DNA from: Paludicola sp. MB14-C6
GTDB taxonomy: Bacteria > Bacillota > Clostridia > Oscillospirales > Ruminococcaceae
Direction of reading: 5' to 3'
Length of the DNA: 64,000 nucleotides
Assembly (NCBI RefSeq): GCF_030908625.1
Contig: NZ_CP133133.1
Location: forward strand, 1,178,001-1,242,000
Shown in pieces: positions 26,737 to 37,288 of the stretch. The position numbers and the translations under genes are program-made. The stretch's first letter is position 1; each line of letters begins with the position of its first letter. The notes below the pieces were generated by a model. It searched no databases, was not told where the DNA came from, and saw only the letters and a list, made by a program, of their open reading frames with translations.

Positions 26737-27003
26737 CTATTCAGCGACGGAAATTGCTTGATTACCGTAATTGTAATCCCACAACACGCGCCTTAACTTA
26801 AGATCTGTGTCTATTTGTTCTAAATCAACAATCTTTGTAGTTTTGCTCATGTGAAGTAGATTTTTTTTCTTAGGATTTTCAAGCTTACGGCGTTTGCCAT
26901 CCGCAATATATCCAAAGTTGTTTTCTAGCTTCACAAGAACATAAAAACGATTCTGATCGTGTCCTGAATTAGAACGAACAATCATCCCTGTTTGAAACTG
27001 CAC
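26737..27003 (-). CDS. KOW-domain RNA-binding protein (L14e-like)
   Basis: This 88-residue protein begins FQTGMIVRSNSGHDQNRFYVLVKLENNFGYIADGKRRKLENPKKKN, the KOW/L14e-like pattern of a small protein found between map and infA in Clostridia. Its role is not established; location suggests ribosome assembly or translation. It is 12 bp from both neighbours. GGAGG lies before the ATG. Confidence 0.88.
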   Translation of the reverse strand: MQFQTGMIVRSNSGHDQNRFYVLVKLENNFGYIADGKRRKLENPKKKNLLHMSKTTKIVDLEQIDTDLKLRRVLWDYNYGNQAISVAE

Positions 27004-27015
27004 TCAGATTGCCTC

Positions 27016-27765
27016 CTATATTTTCGTTAGGATTTTTGCACCGTCGTCAGTTATGACAATGGTGTGCTCAAAATGTGCAGATAAGCTTCCTGAAACAGTT
27101 TCCACAGTCCATCCATCGGAAAGCATTTTCACATTGTCACCAACCAAGTTAATCATTGGCTCAATTGCGAGTGTCATTCCCTTTACTAAGCGAATACCTT
27201 TGCCTTTCGTTCCGAAGTTTGGAACTTCAGGATCCTCATGAAGATTTCTTCCAACACCGTGACCTACGTAATTCTTAACTACACCGTAGCCAAAAGACCT
27301 TGCGTAAGATTCAACGGCATAGGAGATATCTCCCATACGATTTCCCGGTTTTGCCTGTTCAATCGCTCTATACAAACATTCATTGGTTACCTCAAGCAGC
27401 TTTGCCGCTTCTTGTGAAACCTCACCCACCCGATAGGTAAAGGCATTATCTCCATGATATCCTTTATAGAATGCACCAACATCCACACTAACGATATCGC
27501 CATCTTTTAAAATGACTTTTGAAGAAGGTATTCCATGAATTACTTGATGATTAACTGATATGCACGCACTTGCGGGAAATCCACCGTATCCTAAGAAAGA
27601 GGGTTTTGCACCATGTGATACGATTTCTCGATGAATCGCTTCATCGATCTCTTTCGTAGAAACTCCGGCTCTCATATACTTTTGAGCAATATGAAGAGCT
27701 TGTGCAGATATTTTGCAAGCCTCGCTCATTTCAACTAATTCTCGGGCATTTTTTAAAACTACCAT
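27016..27765 (-). CDS. map: methionine aminopeptidase, type I
   Basis: This 249-residue metalloprotease removes the initiator Met from nascent proteins. The five metal ligands are visible: Asp in SVDVGAFYKGYHGDNAF (two), His in GHGVGRNLHEDPEVPNFG, Glu in AIEPMI and Glu in SAHFEHTI. It is encoded 5 bp after adk in the operon. Confidence 0.98.
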   Translation of the reverse strand: MVVLKNARELVEMSEACKISAQALHIAQKYMRAGVSTKEIDEAIHREIVSHGAKPSFLGYGGFPASACISVNHQVIHGIPSSKVILKDGDIVSVDVGAFYKGYHGDNAFTYRVGEVSQEAAKLLEVTNECLYRAIEQAKPGNRMGDISYAVESYARSFGYGVVKNYVGHGVGRNLHEDPEVPNFGTKGKGIRLVKGMTLAIEPMINLVGDNVKMLSDGWTVETVSGSLSAHFEHTIVITDDGAKILTKI

Positions 27766-27770
27766 AATAT

Positions 27771-28403
27771 TTACGCCTCCACAGCTTTTAAAGTCATTGC
27801 AGAAGTATCATTAACGTCTTCTTGACCATAAACTGTATACAGCTTATTTTGTGCTGAATAATATTCTTTCAATGGCTCCGTTTGTTTATGATATACTCTA
27901 AGACGTTCTAAAACAGTCTCTGGTTTATCATCATCACGAAGTACTGTTTTTCCACCACATTTATCACATATTCCTTCTACTTGAGAAGGCTTATAGTTGA
28001 TATGATAAGAGGCACCACATACTTCGCAAACACGTCTACCTGAAATTCGCTGCGTAATATTCTCATCACTAACTTCAAGATCAATTACTTTACTGATGAT
28101 AATCCCCATATTATCCAAAGCCTCAGCTTGTGGAAGTGTACGTGGAAAGCCATCTAAAATAAAGCCATTGCTGCAATCATCATTTGCAATTCTTTGAACA
28201 ACTAATTGAATCACAACATCATCCGGCACAAGTTGACCTTTATCTATAAAGACTTTAGCCGCCTTACCCATCTCTGTTTGATTTTTAATTGCTTCACGAA
28301 TGATATTGCCTGTTGAAATAGTAGGAATCCCATATTTTTCACTTATAATTTCTGCTTGCGTACCTTTTCCAGCACCCGGAGCACCTAACATAATAAGCTT
28401 CAT
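27771..28403 (-). CDS. adk: adenylate kinase
   Basis: This 210-residue enzyme interconverts AMP, ADP and ATP. The P-loop is GAPGAGKGTQ, the AMP-binding segment STGNIIREA, then DGFPRTLPQAEAL. The LID domain is of the zinc type with CEVCGASYH and CDKCGG. It lies between secY and map, the classical Gram-positive order. Confidence 0.98.
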   Translation of the reverse strand: MKLIMLGAPGAGKGTQAEIISEKYGIPTISTGNIIREAIKNQTEMGKAAKVFIDKGQLVPDDVVIQLVVQRIANDDCSNGFILDGFPRTLPQAEALDNMGIIISKVIDLEVSDENITQRISGRRVCEVCGASYHINYKPSQVEGICDKCGGKTVLRDDDKPETVLERLRVYHKQTEPLKEYYSAQNKLYTVYGQEDVNDTSAMTLKAVEA

Positions 28404-28426
28404 AATATCCTTCCCCTTTTATCTTC

Positions 28427-29716
28427 TTATTCTAAGAATCCTTTATGGTGACGCATCATCAATTGAGATTCCAATTGACGCATAGTATCCAATGCAACAC
28501 CAACGATGATGATAATTGATGTACCACCTAGTGCAACAGGAATGCTTGTAATAGAGTTGAAGATAATTGGGAAAATTGCGATAAATCCTAAGAACAACGC
28601 ACCGATGAATGTAATTTTAGCAATTACTTTTGCAATAAAGGTTGATGTTGGTTTTCCAGGACGAATACCAGGGATCGCACCATTATTGCTCTTGATATTA
28701 TTGGCAATTTCTATTGGATTATATTGTACTGCAACATAAAAATAGTTAAAGCCGATAATTAACAAGAAATATAATATTCCATAGAACCAATGAGATGGTG
28801 ACATAACTGTTAAGAAGCCATACCAGAATCCGCCTGGTTTAGGATTTGCAAAACGAGCTATCATACCAGGTAAACTTACAAGTGAACTTGCAAAGATAAT
28901 TGGCATAACGCCGCTCATGCTAACTTTGATTGGAATATGGGAGTTTTGGCCACCGTACATTTTTCTGCCGACTACACGTTTTGCATATGCAACAGGAATA
29001 CGACGTTCACCTTCATTCATTACAATGATTAAAACAATCATTCCAGCGAATATTAACAAGATAATAGGAACTAATATGAAGTTTTTACCACCTTGCATGA
29101 AGTTCTTCCATAGTACATCAAATGTTTGTGGTAGACGAGAGATAATATTGGCAAACAAGATAATAGAAATACCGTTGCCGATACCCTTTTCAGTAATCTG
29201 ATCGCCTAACCAAGTAACAACTGAAGCACCTGCTGTCAAAGATAAGATGATGGTAATCAAAGCAAAATATTTAGGGAAACCACTTAAATATTTAGCATTG
29301 ATTGCACCTTCAGCTCTTACTATTGTGTAGTAAGCGTAACCTTGAAGTAAGCACATACCGACTGTTACATACTTAGTAATCTTATTCAGTTTTTTACGAC
29401 CTGTTTCGCCCTCTTTGCTTAAACGCTCAAGAGCAGGAATTGCAATCGCAAGAAGCTGAACAATGATAGATGCTGTGATATATGGTTGAATGTTAAGGGC
29501 AAATATAGATGCCTTTTCAAACGCACCACCTGAGAAAGTGTTTAAAAGTCCCAAGAAATCAGTACTGTTTCCGATTTGTTGGCTCAAATGTGCACCATCA
29601 ATGAATGGAGCAATTACAGCAGAACCTAAACGGAAGATAATTAAGATAAAAATCGTATAAATAATTCTTTTTCTTAAGTCGTCATTCTTGAAGGCATTTC
29701 TTATCGTTGTAAACAA
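28427..29716 (-). CDS. secY: protein translocase subunit SecY
   Basis: This 429-residue channel has ten membrane helices. It begins FTTIRNAFKNDDLRKRIIYTIFILIIFRLGS, with the plug region near DFLGLLNTFSGGAFEKASIFALNIQPYITASI, and ends LESQLMMRHHKGFLE. The start codon is TTG at 29716, supported by GAGGTG seven bases upstream and by the family N terminus. The start lies one base beyond the rplO stop, so translation is probably coupled. Confidence 0.98.
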   Translation of the reverse strand: MFTTIRNAFKNDDLRKRIIYTIFILIIFRLGSAVIAPFIDGAHLSQQIGNSTDFLGLLNTFSGGAFEKASIFALNIQPYITASIIVQLLAIAIPALERLSKEGETGRKKLNKITKYVTVGMCLLQGYAYYTIVRAEGAINAKYLSGFPKYFALITIILSLTAGASVVTWLGDQITEKGIGNGISIILFANIISRLPQTFDVLWKNFMQGGKNFILVPIILLIFAGMIVLIIVMNEGERRIPVAYAKRVVGRKMYGGQNSHIPIKVSMSGVMPIIFASSLVSLPGMIARFANPKPGGFWYGFLTVMSPSHWFYGILYFLLIIGFNYFYVAVQYNPIEIANNIKSNNGAIPGIRPGKPTSTFIAKVIAKITFIGALFLGFIAIFPIIFNSITSIPVALGGTSIIIIVGVALDTMRQLESQLMMRHHKGFLE

Positions 29717-29717
29717 C

Positions 29718-30161
29718 TTAAATCACCTCGGTCTTTCCACCGGCTTTCTCGATTTTGTCTATTGCAGATTTTGAGAAAGCAGCTGCTTTAATAGTAAGGT
29801 TTTTTGTTACTTCGCCATTCCCAAGAACTTTAATACCATCGTATGCTTTTTTCACTAAACCAGCATCAATAATAGCTTTAGTGTCAACTACTGCTCCATC
29901 TTCAAATTTATCATTTAAATCAGAAACGTTAACGATAGCATATTTTGTTGCAAAATTATTGATGAATCCTCTTTTTGGAATTCTTCTGGATAAAGGCATT
30001 TGTCCGCCCTCAAAGCCTGGTCTTACGCCACCGCCTGAACGTGCATTTTGACCTTTATGACCTTTACCAGCTGTTTTACCATTACCAGAACCAGCACCTC
30101 TACCTTTACGTTTTGCAACGTGTGTAGAACCTGGAACTGGAGATAACTCGTGCAGTTTCAT
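29718..30161 (-). CDS. rplO: 50S ribosomal protein L15
   Basis: This 147-residue protein has the Gly-rich basic N terminus ([50 protein letters not shown] pattern) and a globular C-terminal domain. GGAGG precedes the ATG. It is separated from rpmD by an unusually long 251-bp gap that may hold an internal promoter. Confidence 0.98.
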   Translation of the reverse strand: MKLHELSPVPGSTHVAKRKGRGAGSGNGKTAGKGHKGQNARSGGGVRPGFEGGQMPLSRRIPKRGFINNFATKYAIVNVSDLNDKFEDGAVVDTKAIIDAGLVKKAYDGIKVLGNGEVTKNLTIKAAAFSKSAIDKIEKAGGKTEVI

Positions 30162-30412
30162 TATACTCGCACCTCCTTATTATACTAATTTGCGCTTGAA
30201 AACAATTTTGTATCTTTCAAGCTAACACAATACGTAACTGTATTGATGTTGTAATACATACTGACGTTGCTTTATTGCAAAACGTCAATATGCAAATTAG
30301 CATTCTGCTAAACGCCGAATCTTGATTCGACTCGCTTTAAAATGCGAATTCCTCATTATTATACTTTATAAATAAAGTTATGAAATCGGAATGAGTATGA
30401 AGAATACTATTC
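30162..30412 (-). other. 251-bp non-coding gap inside the ribosomal operon
   Basis: The rpmD-rplO gap is normally a few tens of bases. Here it holds several hairpins on the mRNA strand: GCTTGAAA/TTTCAAGC (30194-30222), TGACGTT/AACGTCA (30262-30287) and CGAATC-TT-GATTCG (30316-30329). A TATAAT on the minus strand (30363-30358), with a weak TTTCAT 16 bp upstream, could be an internal promoter for rplO-secY and beyond. No open frame is convincing. Confidence 0.5.
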
Positions 30413-30595
30413 TTATAGAACTTTTACAAGATGAGCTACTTTTGCAACTTTGCCTAATGTAGCAGCGTTGTTTGGTTGCTCTGTAATATCGTTCGTTTTG
30501 CGAAGACCTAAAGACGCACATACTGCGATTTGGTCTTTCTTAATGCCGGCTAGACCTTTTACTAGCTTAATTGTTAAAGTATCTGCTTTTGCCAT
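30413..30595 (-). CDS. rpmD: 50S ribosomal protein L30
   Basis: This 60-residue protein follows the L30 pattern: TLTIKLVKGLAGIKKDQIAV, LGLRKTND and a hydrophobic KVAHLVKVL end. It is encoded 16 bp after rpsE. A Gly-Gly or Arg commonly following the first lysines is replaced, but the fold is clear. Confidence 0.96.
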   Translation of the reverse strand: MAKADTLTIKLVKGLAGIKKDQIAVCASLGLRKTNDITEQPNNAATLGKVAKVAHLVKVL

Positions 30596-30611
30596 AATCA
30601 GTCAGCCTCCC

Positions 30612-31112
30612 TTAACCGTAAATTTGTTCTACAGATTTACCGCGAATTGCAGCAACTTCTTCAGCTGTGCGTAAATTTGCTAATCCGTTGATAGTTGCTC
30701 TAACAACATTACATGGGTTGTTTGAGCGAAGAGCTTTCGCACGGATATCTTGGATACCTGCTGCTTCAACAACAGCACGAACCACACCACCAGCGATAAC
30801 TCCTGTTCCGTCTGGAGCTGGTTTTAGTAGAACTCTACCTGCACCAAAAGCACCAACGATTTCGTGAGGAATAGAAGTACCTTTTAGAGAAACTTTAATT
30901 AAGTTTTTCTTAGCATCTTCGATACCTTTTCTAATTGCGTCAGGAACTTCTCCAGATTTACCAAGTCCGAAACCAACAATACCGTTACCGTCTCCAACAA
31001 CAACTAATGCTGCGAACTTGAAAATTCTACCACCTTTAACCGTTTTAGAAACACGGTTGATAGAAACTACTTTTTCTTTTAGATCTAATGCACTTGCATC
31101 TATTTTAGCCAA
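30612..31112 (-). CDS. rpsE: 30S ribosomal protein S5
   Basis: This 166-residue protein acts in translational accuracy. It begins with a [27 protein letters not shown] segment and has [24 protein letters not shown]. The start is a TTG at 31112, seven bases after GAGGAGG; the longer frame from 31160 would overlap rplR and is rejected. C-terminal [21 protein letters not shown] is standard. Confidence 0.97.
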   Translation of the reverse strand: MAKIDASALDLKEKVVSINRVSKTVKGGRIFKFAALVVVGDGNGIVGFGLGKSGEVPDAIRKGIEDAKKNLIKVSLKGTSIPHEIVGAFGAGRVLLKPAPDGTGVIAGGVVRAVVEAAGIQDIRAKALRSNNPCNVVRATINGLANLRTAEEVAAIRGKSVEQIYG

Positions 31113-31128
31113 ACGAATAACCTCCTCA

Positions 31129-31488
31129 TTAAAACTTGAGGCCGCTCTCGCGAGCTCCATCAGCCAATTCTTTTATTCTTCCATGGTATAAGTAACCGCT
31201 TCTGTCGAATACAACAGCCTCGATACCTTTTTCCACAGCGAGCTTACCGATTGCCTGACCAACCTTGCGCGCAGCGTCTTTATTGCTACCATTACCTTCG
31301 AATGCTTTATCCATAGAAGATGCAGCAACTAATGTTACACCATTTACATCATCAATCAATTGAGCGTAAATATGCTTGTTAGAGCGAAATACGTTTAGGC
31401 GTGGACGCTCAGCAGTACCGGAAATCTTTGCGCGTACTCTGCGGTGTCTTTTTAGTCTTGCCTCATTACTATTAGGCTTTTTCACCAT
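31129..31488 (-). CDS. rplR: 50S ribosomal protein L18
   Basis: This 119-residue 5S rRNA-binding protein has [32 protein letters not shown] and the C terminus [26 protein letters not shown]. It is encoded 18 bp after rplF. Confidence 0.98.
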   Translation of the reverse strand: MVKKPNSNEARLKRHRRVRAKISGTAERPRLNVFRSNKHIYAQLIDDVNGVTLVAASSMDKAFEGNGSNKDAARKVGQAIGKLAVEKGIEAVVFDRSGYLYHGRIKELADGARESGLKF

Positions 31489-31506
31489 AGCTTGTCACTC
31501 CTTTAA

Positions 31507-32055
31507 CTACTTCTTGCCGCCCTTACCGGCTTTACCTTCTTTACGTTGAACAAATTCGCCAACATAACGAATACCTTTGCCTTTGTATGGTTCCGGTGGA
31601 CGTTTTTCACGAACATTTGCAGCGAATTGACCAACGATTTGTTTGTCTGGTCCGCTGATTGTAATTTTGTTTGTACCTGCAACATCGATAGTGATACCTT
31701 CGATTTCAGGCATAATAACTTGGTGAGAATAACCAATGTTTAAAACTAGGTCTTTGCCTTGTTTTGCAGCACGGTAACCAACACCTTGAATTTCTAGCTC
31801 TTTTTTGAATCCGTTCGTAACACCTTCAACCATATTAGCTACAAGTGTTCTAGTTAGACCATGAAGAGATTTGTGTTCTTTTTGTTCACTAGGACGTTTT
31901 ACGTTGATAACGTTGCTTTCAACTTCAACGATCATGTCTTTGTGAAGAGTTCTTGTTAAAGTGCCTTTTGGTCCTTTAACGGTAATCACATTACCCTCAA
32001 GCTTTACTTCAACACCGGAGGGAACGTCGATTGGTTTTCTACCTATTCTAGACAT
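31507..32055 (-). CDS. rplF: 50S ribosomal protein L6
   Basis: This 182-residue protein starts [17 protein letters not shown]. The C-terminal signature [24 protein letters not shown] is present. The frame extends to 32076, but GGAGGG lies eight bases before the ATG at 32055. It follows rpsH by 14 bp. Confidence 0.98.
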   Translation of the reverse strand: MSRIGRKPIDVPSGVEVKLEGNVITVKGPKGTLTRTLHKDMIVEVESNVINVKRPSEQKEHKSLHGLTRTLVANMVEGVTNGFKKELEIQGVGYRAAKQGKDLVLNIGYSHQVIMPEIEGITIDVAGTNKITISGPDKQIVGQFAANVREKRPPEPYKGKGIRYVGEFVQRKEGKAGKGGKK

Positions 32056-32069
32056 AATATAAGCCCTCC

Positions 32070-32468
32070 TTACCAAATAAATGCAAGAACTTCGCCGCCA
32101 ACATTGTCTTTTCTTGCTTGTCTATCGGTCATAATACCTTTAGATGTTGAAACAATAGCAATACCAAGGCCTTTCATAACCTTTGGCATATCTTCGCAGC
32201 TTGTGTAGATACGCAAGCCTGGTTTAGAAACTCTGCGTAGTCCACTGATAATTGGTGTTTTATTTTCGCCGTATTTCAATGTCACACGGATAATTCCTTG
32301 CTTTCCATCGTCTATAACTTGGAAGCTTTTCACATAGCCTTCATCTACTAGGATTTGAGCTATTGATTTTTTCATATTGGATGCAGGGATATCTACCGTA
32401 TCATGTTTTGCTGTATTCGCATTTCTAATACGAGTCAGCAAGTCTGCAATACTATCGGTAATTTGCAT
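32070..32468 (-). CDS. rpsH: 30S ribosomal protein S8
   Basis: This 132-residue 16S rRNA binder and assembly protein begins [22 protein letters not shown] and ends [31 protein letters not shown] precedes the ATG. It is encoded 24 bp after rpsN. Confidence 0.98.
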   Translation of the reverse strand: MQITDSIADLLTRIRNANTAKHDTVDIPASNMKKSIAQILVDEGYVKSFQVIDDGKQGIIRVTLKYGENKTPIISGLRRVSKPGLRIYTSCEDMPKVMKGLGIAIVSTSKGIMTDRQARKDNVGGEVLAFIW

Positions 32469-32492
32469 GCCGTCAACCTCCTTTGCTTCGTG

Positions 32493-32678
32493 CTACCAGC
32501 TTGCCTTTCTCACGCCTGGAATTTGGCCTTTATAAGCCAATTCTCTAAAACAAATACGGCAAATTCCGTATTTTCTTAAATAAGCGTGAGGTCTTCCGCA
32601 AATTTTGCACCTGTTATAGGCACGGGTGGAAAACTTAGGCGTTCTTTGTTGTTTTACAACCATTGATCTCTTTGCCAT
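32493..32678 (-). CDS. rpsN: 30S ribosomal protein S14, zinc-binding type Z
   Basis: This 61-residue short form has two CxxC motifs, CKICGRPH and CRICF, as expected of the zinc-binding S14 of Gram-positive operons. The N terminus [23 protein letters not shown] and the C terminus [11 protein letters not shown] are typical. Confidence 0.98.
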   Translation of the reverse strand: MAKRSMVVKQQRTPKFSTRAYNRCKICGRPHAYLRKYGICRICFRELAYKGQIPGVRKASW

Positions 32679-32693
32679 AACTTATTCCTCCCT

Positions 32694-33233
32694 CTATTTC
32701 GCGAATGGAGCTCCCATAAGAGTTAGTAACTCTCGAGCTTCCTCGTCTGTTTTTGCTGTAGTAATGAATGTAATATCCATACCACGGATTTTATCGACTT
32801 TATCAAAATCGATTTCTGGGAAAATCAATTGCTCTTTAAGACCCATAGAATAGTTTCCACGTCCGTCAAAAGAGTTAGCATTGATTCCTCTGAAGTCACG
32901 AACACGAGGTAGAGCTACGTTAAATAGTCTATCTAGGAATTCGTACATCATATCTGCACGAAGAGTTACTTTCGCACCGATGTTCATACCTTCACGAAGT
33001 TTGAAGTTCGCTACTGATTTTCTTGCTTTACAAATTATTGGTTTTTGACCAGTAATTTTAGCTAAGTCAGAAACGATTGCGTCCATCATTTTTGAGTTAC
33101 TGCCTGCTTCACCGCTAGCAACATTCACGACGATCTTATCAAGCTTCGGAATTTGCATGACACTTTCATAGCCAAATTTGCTCATTAGAGCAGGAGCCAC
33201 TTCTTTTGAATAGTAGTCCTTTAATCTTGCCAT
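32694..33233 (-). CDS. rplE: 50S ribosomal protein L5
   Basis: This 179-residue protein of the 5S rRNA complex has [36 protein letters not shown] at the N terminus and [30 protein letters not shown] in the middle. It is encoded 14 bp after rplX. Confidence 0.98.
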   Translation of the reverse strand: MARLKDYYSKEVAPALMSKFGYESVMQIPKLDKIVVNVASGEAGSNSKMMDAIVSDLAKITGQKPIICKARKSVANFKLREGMNIGAKVTLRADMMYEFLDRLFNVALPRVRDFRGINANSFDGRGNYSMGLKEQLIFPEIDFDKVDKIRGMDITFITTAKTDEEARELLTLMGAPFAK

Positions 33234-33247
33234 ACTAGGTTTCCTCC

Positions 33248-33592
33248 TTACTTAATTTCTCCGCCGCATTTCTTGCAAACGCGAACTTTTTTACCATCTT
33301 CAACTTTAACGCCAGTTCTAACTGGTGCTTTACATTTAGAACAGTAAACTTGAACTTTACAAGCGTAAACTGGTGCTTCTGCTTTCACAATACCGCCAGG
33401 TTCGCCCATTCTTCTAGGTTTTACGTGTTTAGTTACAAGGTTGATACCTTCGATAATTACTTTGCCTTCTTTAGGGCTAACTTCTAAAACTTTACCAGTT
33501 TTACGAGTGCCTTTTGCGTCAGCATATTTATCGTTGTATTTACCAGTCATTAAACAAACTGTATCGCCTTTTTTAATATGCAAATTATTCAT
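33248..33592 (-). CDS. rplX: 50S ribosomal protein L24, with C-terminal zinc knuckle
   Basis: This 114-residue early assembly protein has a KOW motif ([16 protein letters not shown]) and the [25 protein letters not shown] region. The C terminus has CSKC and CKKC pairs, the zinc-binding variant found in a subset of bacteria. Confidence 0.97.
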   Translation of the reverse strand: MNNLHIKKGDTVCLMTGKYNDKYADAKGTRKTGKVLEVSPKEGKVIIEGINLVTKHVKPRRMGEPGGIVKAEAPVYACKVQVYCSKCKAPVRTGVKVEDGKKVRVCKKCGGEIK

Positions 33593-33605
33593 TTAATAGC
33601 CCCCC

Positions 33606-33974
33606 TTATAGTACTTCTGGAGCAAGGGATACGATCTTCATGAAATCTCTATCACGAAGCTCTCTTGCAACTGGGCCAAAAATACGGGTGCCCTTTGGGT
33701 TTTTATCTTCTCTTACAATTACCGCTGCATTCTCATCAAAACGGATATATGAACCGTCATCACGGCGTAATCCTTTTGCGGAACGAACGATTACTGCTTT
33801 TACTACGTCGCCTTTTTTTACTGCGCCGCCTGGTGCTGCTTTTTTCACAGAAGCTACCACAACGTCACCTATGTTAGCGTACCTTCTTCTGGAACCGCCT
33901 AACACGCGAATACACATTAACTCTTTGGCACCGCTGTTATCGGCTACCTTAAGGTAAGTTTGCATCTGTATCAC
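33606..33974 (-). CDS. rplN: 50S ribosomal protein L14
   Basis: This 122-residue protein begins with a GTG start (33974) that has GGAGG eight bases upstream and gives the usual MIQ N terminus, followed by [30 protein letters not shown]. The C terminus [25 protein letters not shown] is typical. Confidence 0.98.
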   Translation of the reverse strand: MIQMQTYLKVADNSGAKELMCIRVLGGSRRRYANIGDVVVASVKKAAPGGAVKKGDVVKAVIVRSAKGLRRDDGSYIRFDENAAVIVREDKNPKGTRIFGPVARELRDRDFMKIVSLAPEVL

Positions 33975-34007
33975 AGTGCGTTCCTCCTTTCGGCTATCGG
34001 ATCTAAA

Positions 34008-34265
34008 TTATTTAGCCTTTTCAATAATTTCAACTACACGCCAGCGTTTGTCTTTAGACAATGGTCTTGTTTCCATAATCTCAACGCGGTCGCCTATACC
34101 ACATTCGTTGTTTTCATCGTGGGCTTTAAGCTTAACTGTGCGTTTAATAATTTTTTTGTATAGTGGATGTTTTACGTTGTCAGCAATAGATACAACTACA
34201 GTTTTATCCATTTTGTTGCTTACAACAGTACCTACTCTAGTTTTTCTGAGGTTTCTTTCGCTCAT
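34008..34265 (-). CDS. rpsQ: 30S ribosomal protein S17
   Basis: This 85-residue primary rRNA-binding protein has [21 protein letters not shown] and the [26 protein letters not shown] signature. It is encoded 19 bp after rpmC. Confidence 0.98.
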   Translation of the reverse strand: MSERNLRKTRVGTVVSNKMDKTVVVSIADNVKHPLYKKIIKRTVKLKAHDENNECGIGDRVEIMETRPLSKDKRWRVVEIIEKAK

Positions 34266-34284
34266 AGCTTAAATCCTCCTTCCA

Positions 34285-34485
34285 TTATTGCTCACTGTTT
34301 AATTCGTTTGCACGAATTACGGTTTTAATGCGAGCAATATCTTTCTTTACTGCTTTAATTCGCATTGGGTTTTCCAATTGATTAACAGCTAGTTGGAAGC
34401 GAAGATTAAAAAGCTCTGATTTAAGTTCAGCCAACTTATTATTTAACTCAACAAGTGACATGTCACGAATTTCGTTTGCTTTCAT
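34285..34485 (-). CDS. rpmC: 50S ribosomal protein L29
   Basis: This 66-residue coiled-coil-like protein near the tunnel exit has the pattern [39 protein letters not shown]. Its ATG overlaps the rplP stop by one base (TAATG), implying translational coupling. Confidence 0.98.
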   Translation of the reverse strand: MKANEIRDMSLVELNNKLAELKSELFNLRFQLAVNQLENPMRIKAVKKDIARIKTVIRANELNSEQ

Positions 34486-34928
34486 TATTGCTCACCACCT
34501 GTCTTTTCTTCGGCAACAGTTGCTGCCTTAGTTACGAATTTACATTTGATAGGAAGTTTGTGCATTGCAAGACGCATAGCCTCACGAGCAACCTCTTCTG
34601 AAACGCCTGCAATTTCGAACATAACTCTACCCGGTTTTACAACCGCTACCCAATACTCTGGAGAACCTTTACCTTTACCCATTCGAGTTTCAGCAGGTTT
34701 TTCAGTGATTGGTTTATCAGGGAATATTTTAATCCATACTTGACCGCCACGTTTGATGTAACGAGTCATAGCGATACGAGCCGCCTCGATTTGGTTGGAA
34801 GTAATCCATGCTGGCTCGAGAGCTTGTAGACCATATTCACCATGGCTTACAGTATTACCGCGTGTTGCTTTACCGGTCATACGACCTCTTTGTTGACGAC
34901 GGTATTTCACTCTTTTTGGTAATAGCAT
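34485..34928 (-). CDS. rplP: 50S ribosomal protein L16
   Basis: This 147-residue protein lies near the A site and peptidyl-transferase centre. It begins [38 protein letters not shown], then [26 protein letters not shown]. Its start overlaps the rpsC stop by one base. Confidence 0.98.
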   Translation of the reverse strand: MLLPKRVKYRRQQRGRMTGKATRGNTVSHGEYGLQALEPAWITSNQIEAARIAMTRYIKRGGQVWIKIFPDKPITEKPAETRMGKGKGSPEYWVAVVKPGRVMFEIAGVSEEVAREAMRLAMHKLPIKCKFVTKAATVAEEKTGGEQ

Positions 34929-35662
34929 TATTTACTTCCTCCTTCCATCTTGGAGTTTTCGCGAGGTTTTCTAGCTGGACGTTTGCTTGCAGGTCTTTCT
35001 TTTTTCTCAGAAACTGCAGGAGTAGAAACTTGTCCTTTTAGAACCTCACCTTTGTAGATAAATACTTTTACGCCAAGTTTGCCGTAAGTTGTATTTGCTT
35101 CAGCAAATCCGTAATCAATATCAGCACGAATTGTATGAAGTGGGATTGTACCTTCGTGGTATACTTCAGCACGAGCGATTTCAGCACCGCCTAAACGGCC
35201 AGCAACACGGATTTTAATACCTTTTGCGCCTAAACGCATTGTACGACCGATTGCTTGTTTCATAGCTCTTCTGAAGGAAACTCTTCGCTCAAGTTGAGCA
35301 CAAACACTCTCTGCAACTAATTGTGCAGACATGTCAGGTTGTTTTACCTCGATGATATTTACAATCACAGGTTTTTTCATCATAGCTTCCAAATTAGCAC
35401 GAAGCTTTTCAATTTCAGCGCCACCTTTACCAATTACAAGTCCAGGCTTAGCACAATGAACGTTAACTCTAACTCTCACTGCATCACGCTCGATTTCCAC
35501 ACGTGGAACGCCAGCGGCAAATAAGCTCTTTTTGATATATTCACGAACTTTGTAATCTTCAACTAAAGTGTCGCCAAAAGCGTTTTTATTCGCAAACCAG
35601 CGGGAATCCCAGTCTTTAATAACGCCCACTCTTAGTCCATGTGGGTTTACTTTTTGTCCCAT
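34928..35662 (-). CDS. rpsC: 30S ribosomal protein S3
   Basis: This 244-residue protein lines the mRNA entry channel. It begins [23 protein letters not shown], with the KH-domain motif [15 protein letters not shown], and [35 protein letters not shown] basic low-complexity C-terminal tail of about 30 residues ([15 protein letters not shown]) follows, a common variation. Confidence 0.98.
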   Translation of the reverse strand: MGQKVNPHGLRVGVIKDWDSRWFANKNAFGDTLVEDYKVREYIKKSLFAAGVPRVEIERDAVRVRVNVHCAKPGLVIGKGGAEIEKLRANLEAMMKKPVIVNIIEVKQPDMSAQLVAESVCAQLERRVSFRRAMKQAIGRTMRLGAKGIKIRVAGRLGGAEIARAEVYHEGTIPLHTIRADIDYGFAEANTTYGKLGVKVFIYKGEVLKGQVSTPAVSEKKERPASKRPARKPRENSKMEGGSK

Positions 35663-35682
35663 AGTTTACCTCCTCTTTCAGC

Positions 35683-36018
35683 TTATTCCATTTCCTTAAG
35701 AACCAAAGTAACGTGTGAAGTTCTTTTTAGAACTCTAAACGCACGACCTTGCGCTCTTGGTCTTATTCTCTTTAAAATAGGACCCGGACATACAAAACAC
35801 TCAGAAACATATAAAGCTTCTTTGTTCATATTGTGGTTATTTTCTGCGTTAGCGATGGCCGATTTCAGAAGTTTTTCGAGGGGCTCGCTTGCAGCCTTTG
35901 GTGTGTGCTTCAAGATAGCCATTGCTTTATCAACAGGCTGTTTTCTTATTAAATCAAGTACGATTTGCACTTTTCTAGGTGCAATACGTACATATCTTAG
36001 ATAAGCTCTTGCTTCCAT
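35683..36018 (-). CDS. rplV: 50S ribosomal protein L22
   Basis: This 111-residue tunnel-wall protein has [23 protein letters not shown] and the C-terminal [24 protein letters not shown] beta hairpin. It is encoded 19 bp after rpsS. Confidence 0.98.
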   Translation of the reverse strand: MEARAYLRYVRIAPRKVQIVLDLIRKQPVDKAMAILKHTPKAASEPLEKLLKSAIANAENNHNMNKEALYVSECFVCPGPILKRIRPRAQGRAFRVLKRTSHVTLVLKEME

Positions 36019-36037
36019 TTAAAATCCTCCTTCCGGC

Positions 36038-36319
36038 CTATTTTCCGTTATTTGATGTTTTAGAACCAGCGTGACCTCTATAAGTTCTAGTTGGAGCAAA
36101 TTCACCTAATTTATGACCTACCATATCCTCAGTAACGTATACTGGAACGTGTTTACGTCCATCGTGTACTGCGAATGTATGGCCTACGAAATCAGGGAAG
36201 ATTGTGGATGAACGTGACCAAGTTTTTAAAACTTTTTCTTCGCCAGCCGCATTCAATTCACGAACTCTCTTTAATAGAACAGGTTGAACATAAGGTCCTT
36301 TTTTAACACTTCTACCCAT
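36038..36319 (-). CDS. rpsS: 30S ribosomal protein S19
   Basis: This 93-residue head protein begins [18 protein letters not shown] and has [55 protein letters not shown] signatures. It is encoded 24 bp after rplB. Confidence 0.98.
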   Translation of the reverse strand: MGRSVKKGPYVQPVLLKRVRELNAAGEEKVLKTWSRSSTIFPDFVGHTFAVHDGRKHVPVYVTEDMVGHKLGEFAPTRTYRGHAGSKTSNNGK

Positions 36320-36343
36320 AATTCATCTGCCTCCTTTCAAGCA

Positions 36344-37177
36344 TTACTTAGCATTTCTGCGTTTAACAATAAATTTATCGGAGCGATGATGCTTTTTACG
36401 AGTCTTGTAACCAAGTGTTGGTTTACCCCAAGGAGTAACCGGTCCTGGACGTCCGACAGGTGATTTACCTTCACCACCACCATGAGGGTGATCGCAAGGG
36501 TTCATTACAGAACCACGAACAGTTGGTCTCCAACCCATGTGACGTTTTCTACCAGCTTTACCGATAGATACGTTTTCATGGTCGATGTTACCTACTTGAC
36601 CAACAGTAGCAATACAATTTACTGCAACTTTTCTTAACTCACCTGATGGTAAACGAACAAGAGCGTAATCGCCTTCTTTTGCCATCAATTGTGCCATATT
36701 ACCAGCAGAACGAACTAATTGTGCGCCTTTACCTGGGTATAGCTCAATGTTGTGAATAATAGTACCAACTGGGATTGCAGATAGTGGAAGTGCGTTACCT
36801 GGTTTGATATCAGCATCTTCGCCAGCACGAACAACGTCGCCTACTGCTAAGCCGTTAGGTGCAAGAATATATCTTTTTTCGCCATCTTCATATTGAACTA
36901 ATGCAATATGAGCGGAACGGTTTGGATCGTATTCTAATGTAAGAACATTAGCGTTCATTCCAACTTTATCTCTTTTAAAATCGATGATACGGTATTTAAC
37001 TCTGTTTCCGCCACCTCTGTGACGAACAGTGATTCTACCGTAGCTGTTACGACCTGAGTTTTTCTTCTTAGATTCAAGAAGACTTCTTTCAGGTGCAACT
37101 TTTGACAATCCAGTGTAATCAGTAACCGTCATTTGACGTCTGGATGGAGTTGTCGGTTTAAATGACTTAATAGCCAT
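36344..37177 (-). CDS. rplB: 50S ribosomal protein L2
   Basis: This 277-residue rRNA binder is essential for peptidyl-transferase assembly. It begins [17 protein letters not shown]; the C-terminal signature [39 protein letters not shown] is intact, including the catalytic-region His. A GTG at 37186 in frame lies only one base after GGAGA, so the ATG at 37177 is chosen. The 111-bp gap before it contains two hairpins. Confidence 0.98.
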   Translation of the reverse strand: MAIKSFKPTTPSRRQMTVTDYTGLSKVAPERSLLESKKKNSGRNSYGRITVRHRGGGNRVKYRIIDFKRDKVGMNANVLTLEYDPNRSAHIALVQYEDGEKRYILAPNGLAVGDVVRAGEDADIKPGNALPLSAIPVGTIIHNIELYPGKGAQLVRSAGNMAQLMAKEGDYALVRLPSGELRKVAVNCIATVGQVGNIDHENVSIGKAGRKRHMGWRPTVRGSVMNPCDHPHGGGEGKSPVGRPGPVTPWGKPTLGYKTRKKHHRSDKFIVKRRNAK

Positions 37178-37214
37178 TTTATTCACTCTCCTTAATTCGG
37201 TTTAGCGAGCCAAA

Positions 37215-37254
37215 ACACAATTTTTTGTGTACCTAATAAACGAAACCGTTTATT
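37215..37254 (-). other. two hairpins in the rplW-rplB gap
   Basis: ACACAA-TTTT-TTGTGT (37215-37230) and AATAAACG-AAAC-CGTTTATT (37235-37254) lie in the mRNA between rplW and rplB. Neither is followed by a U-run in the minus direction, so RNA processing or stability signals are more likely than termination. Confidence 0.4.
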
Positions 37255-37288
37255 GTGCTCTTACATCACCTGGCAAATCCACTCTGGA

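Noticed and set aside
31503..31736. Minus-strand frame overlapping rplF
   Set aside because: Out-of-frame shadow of the L6 gene.
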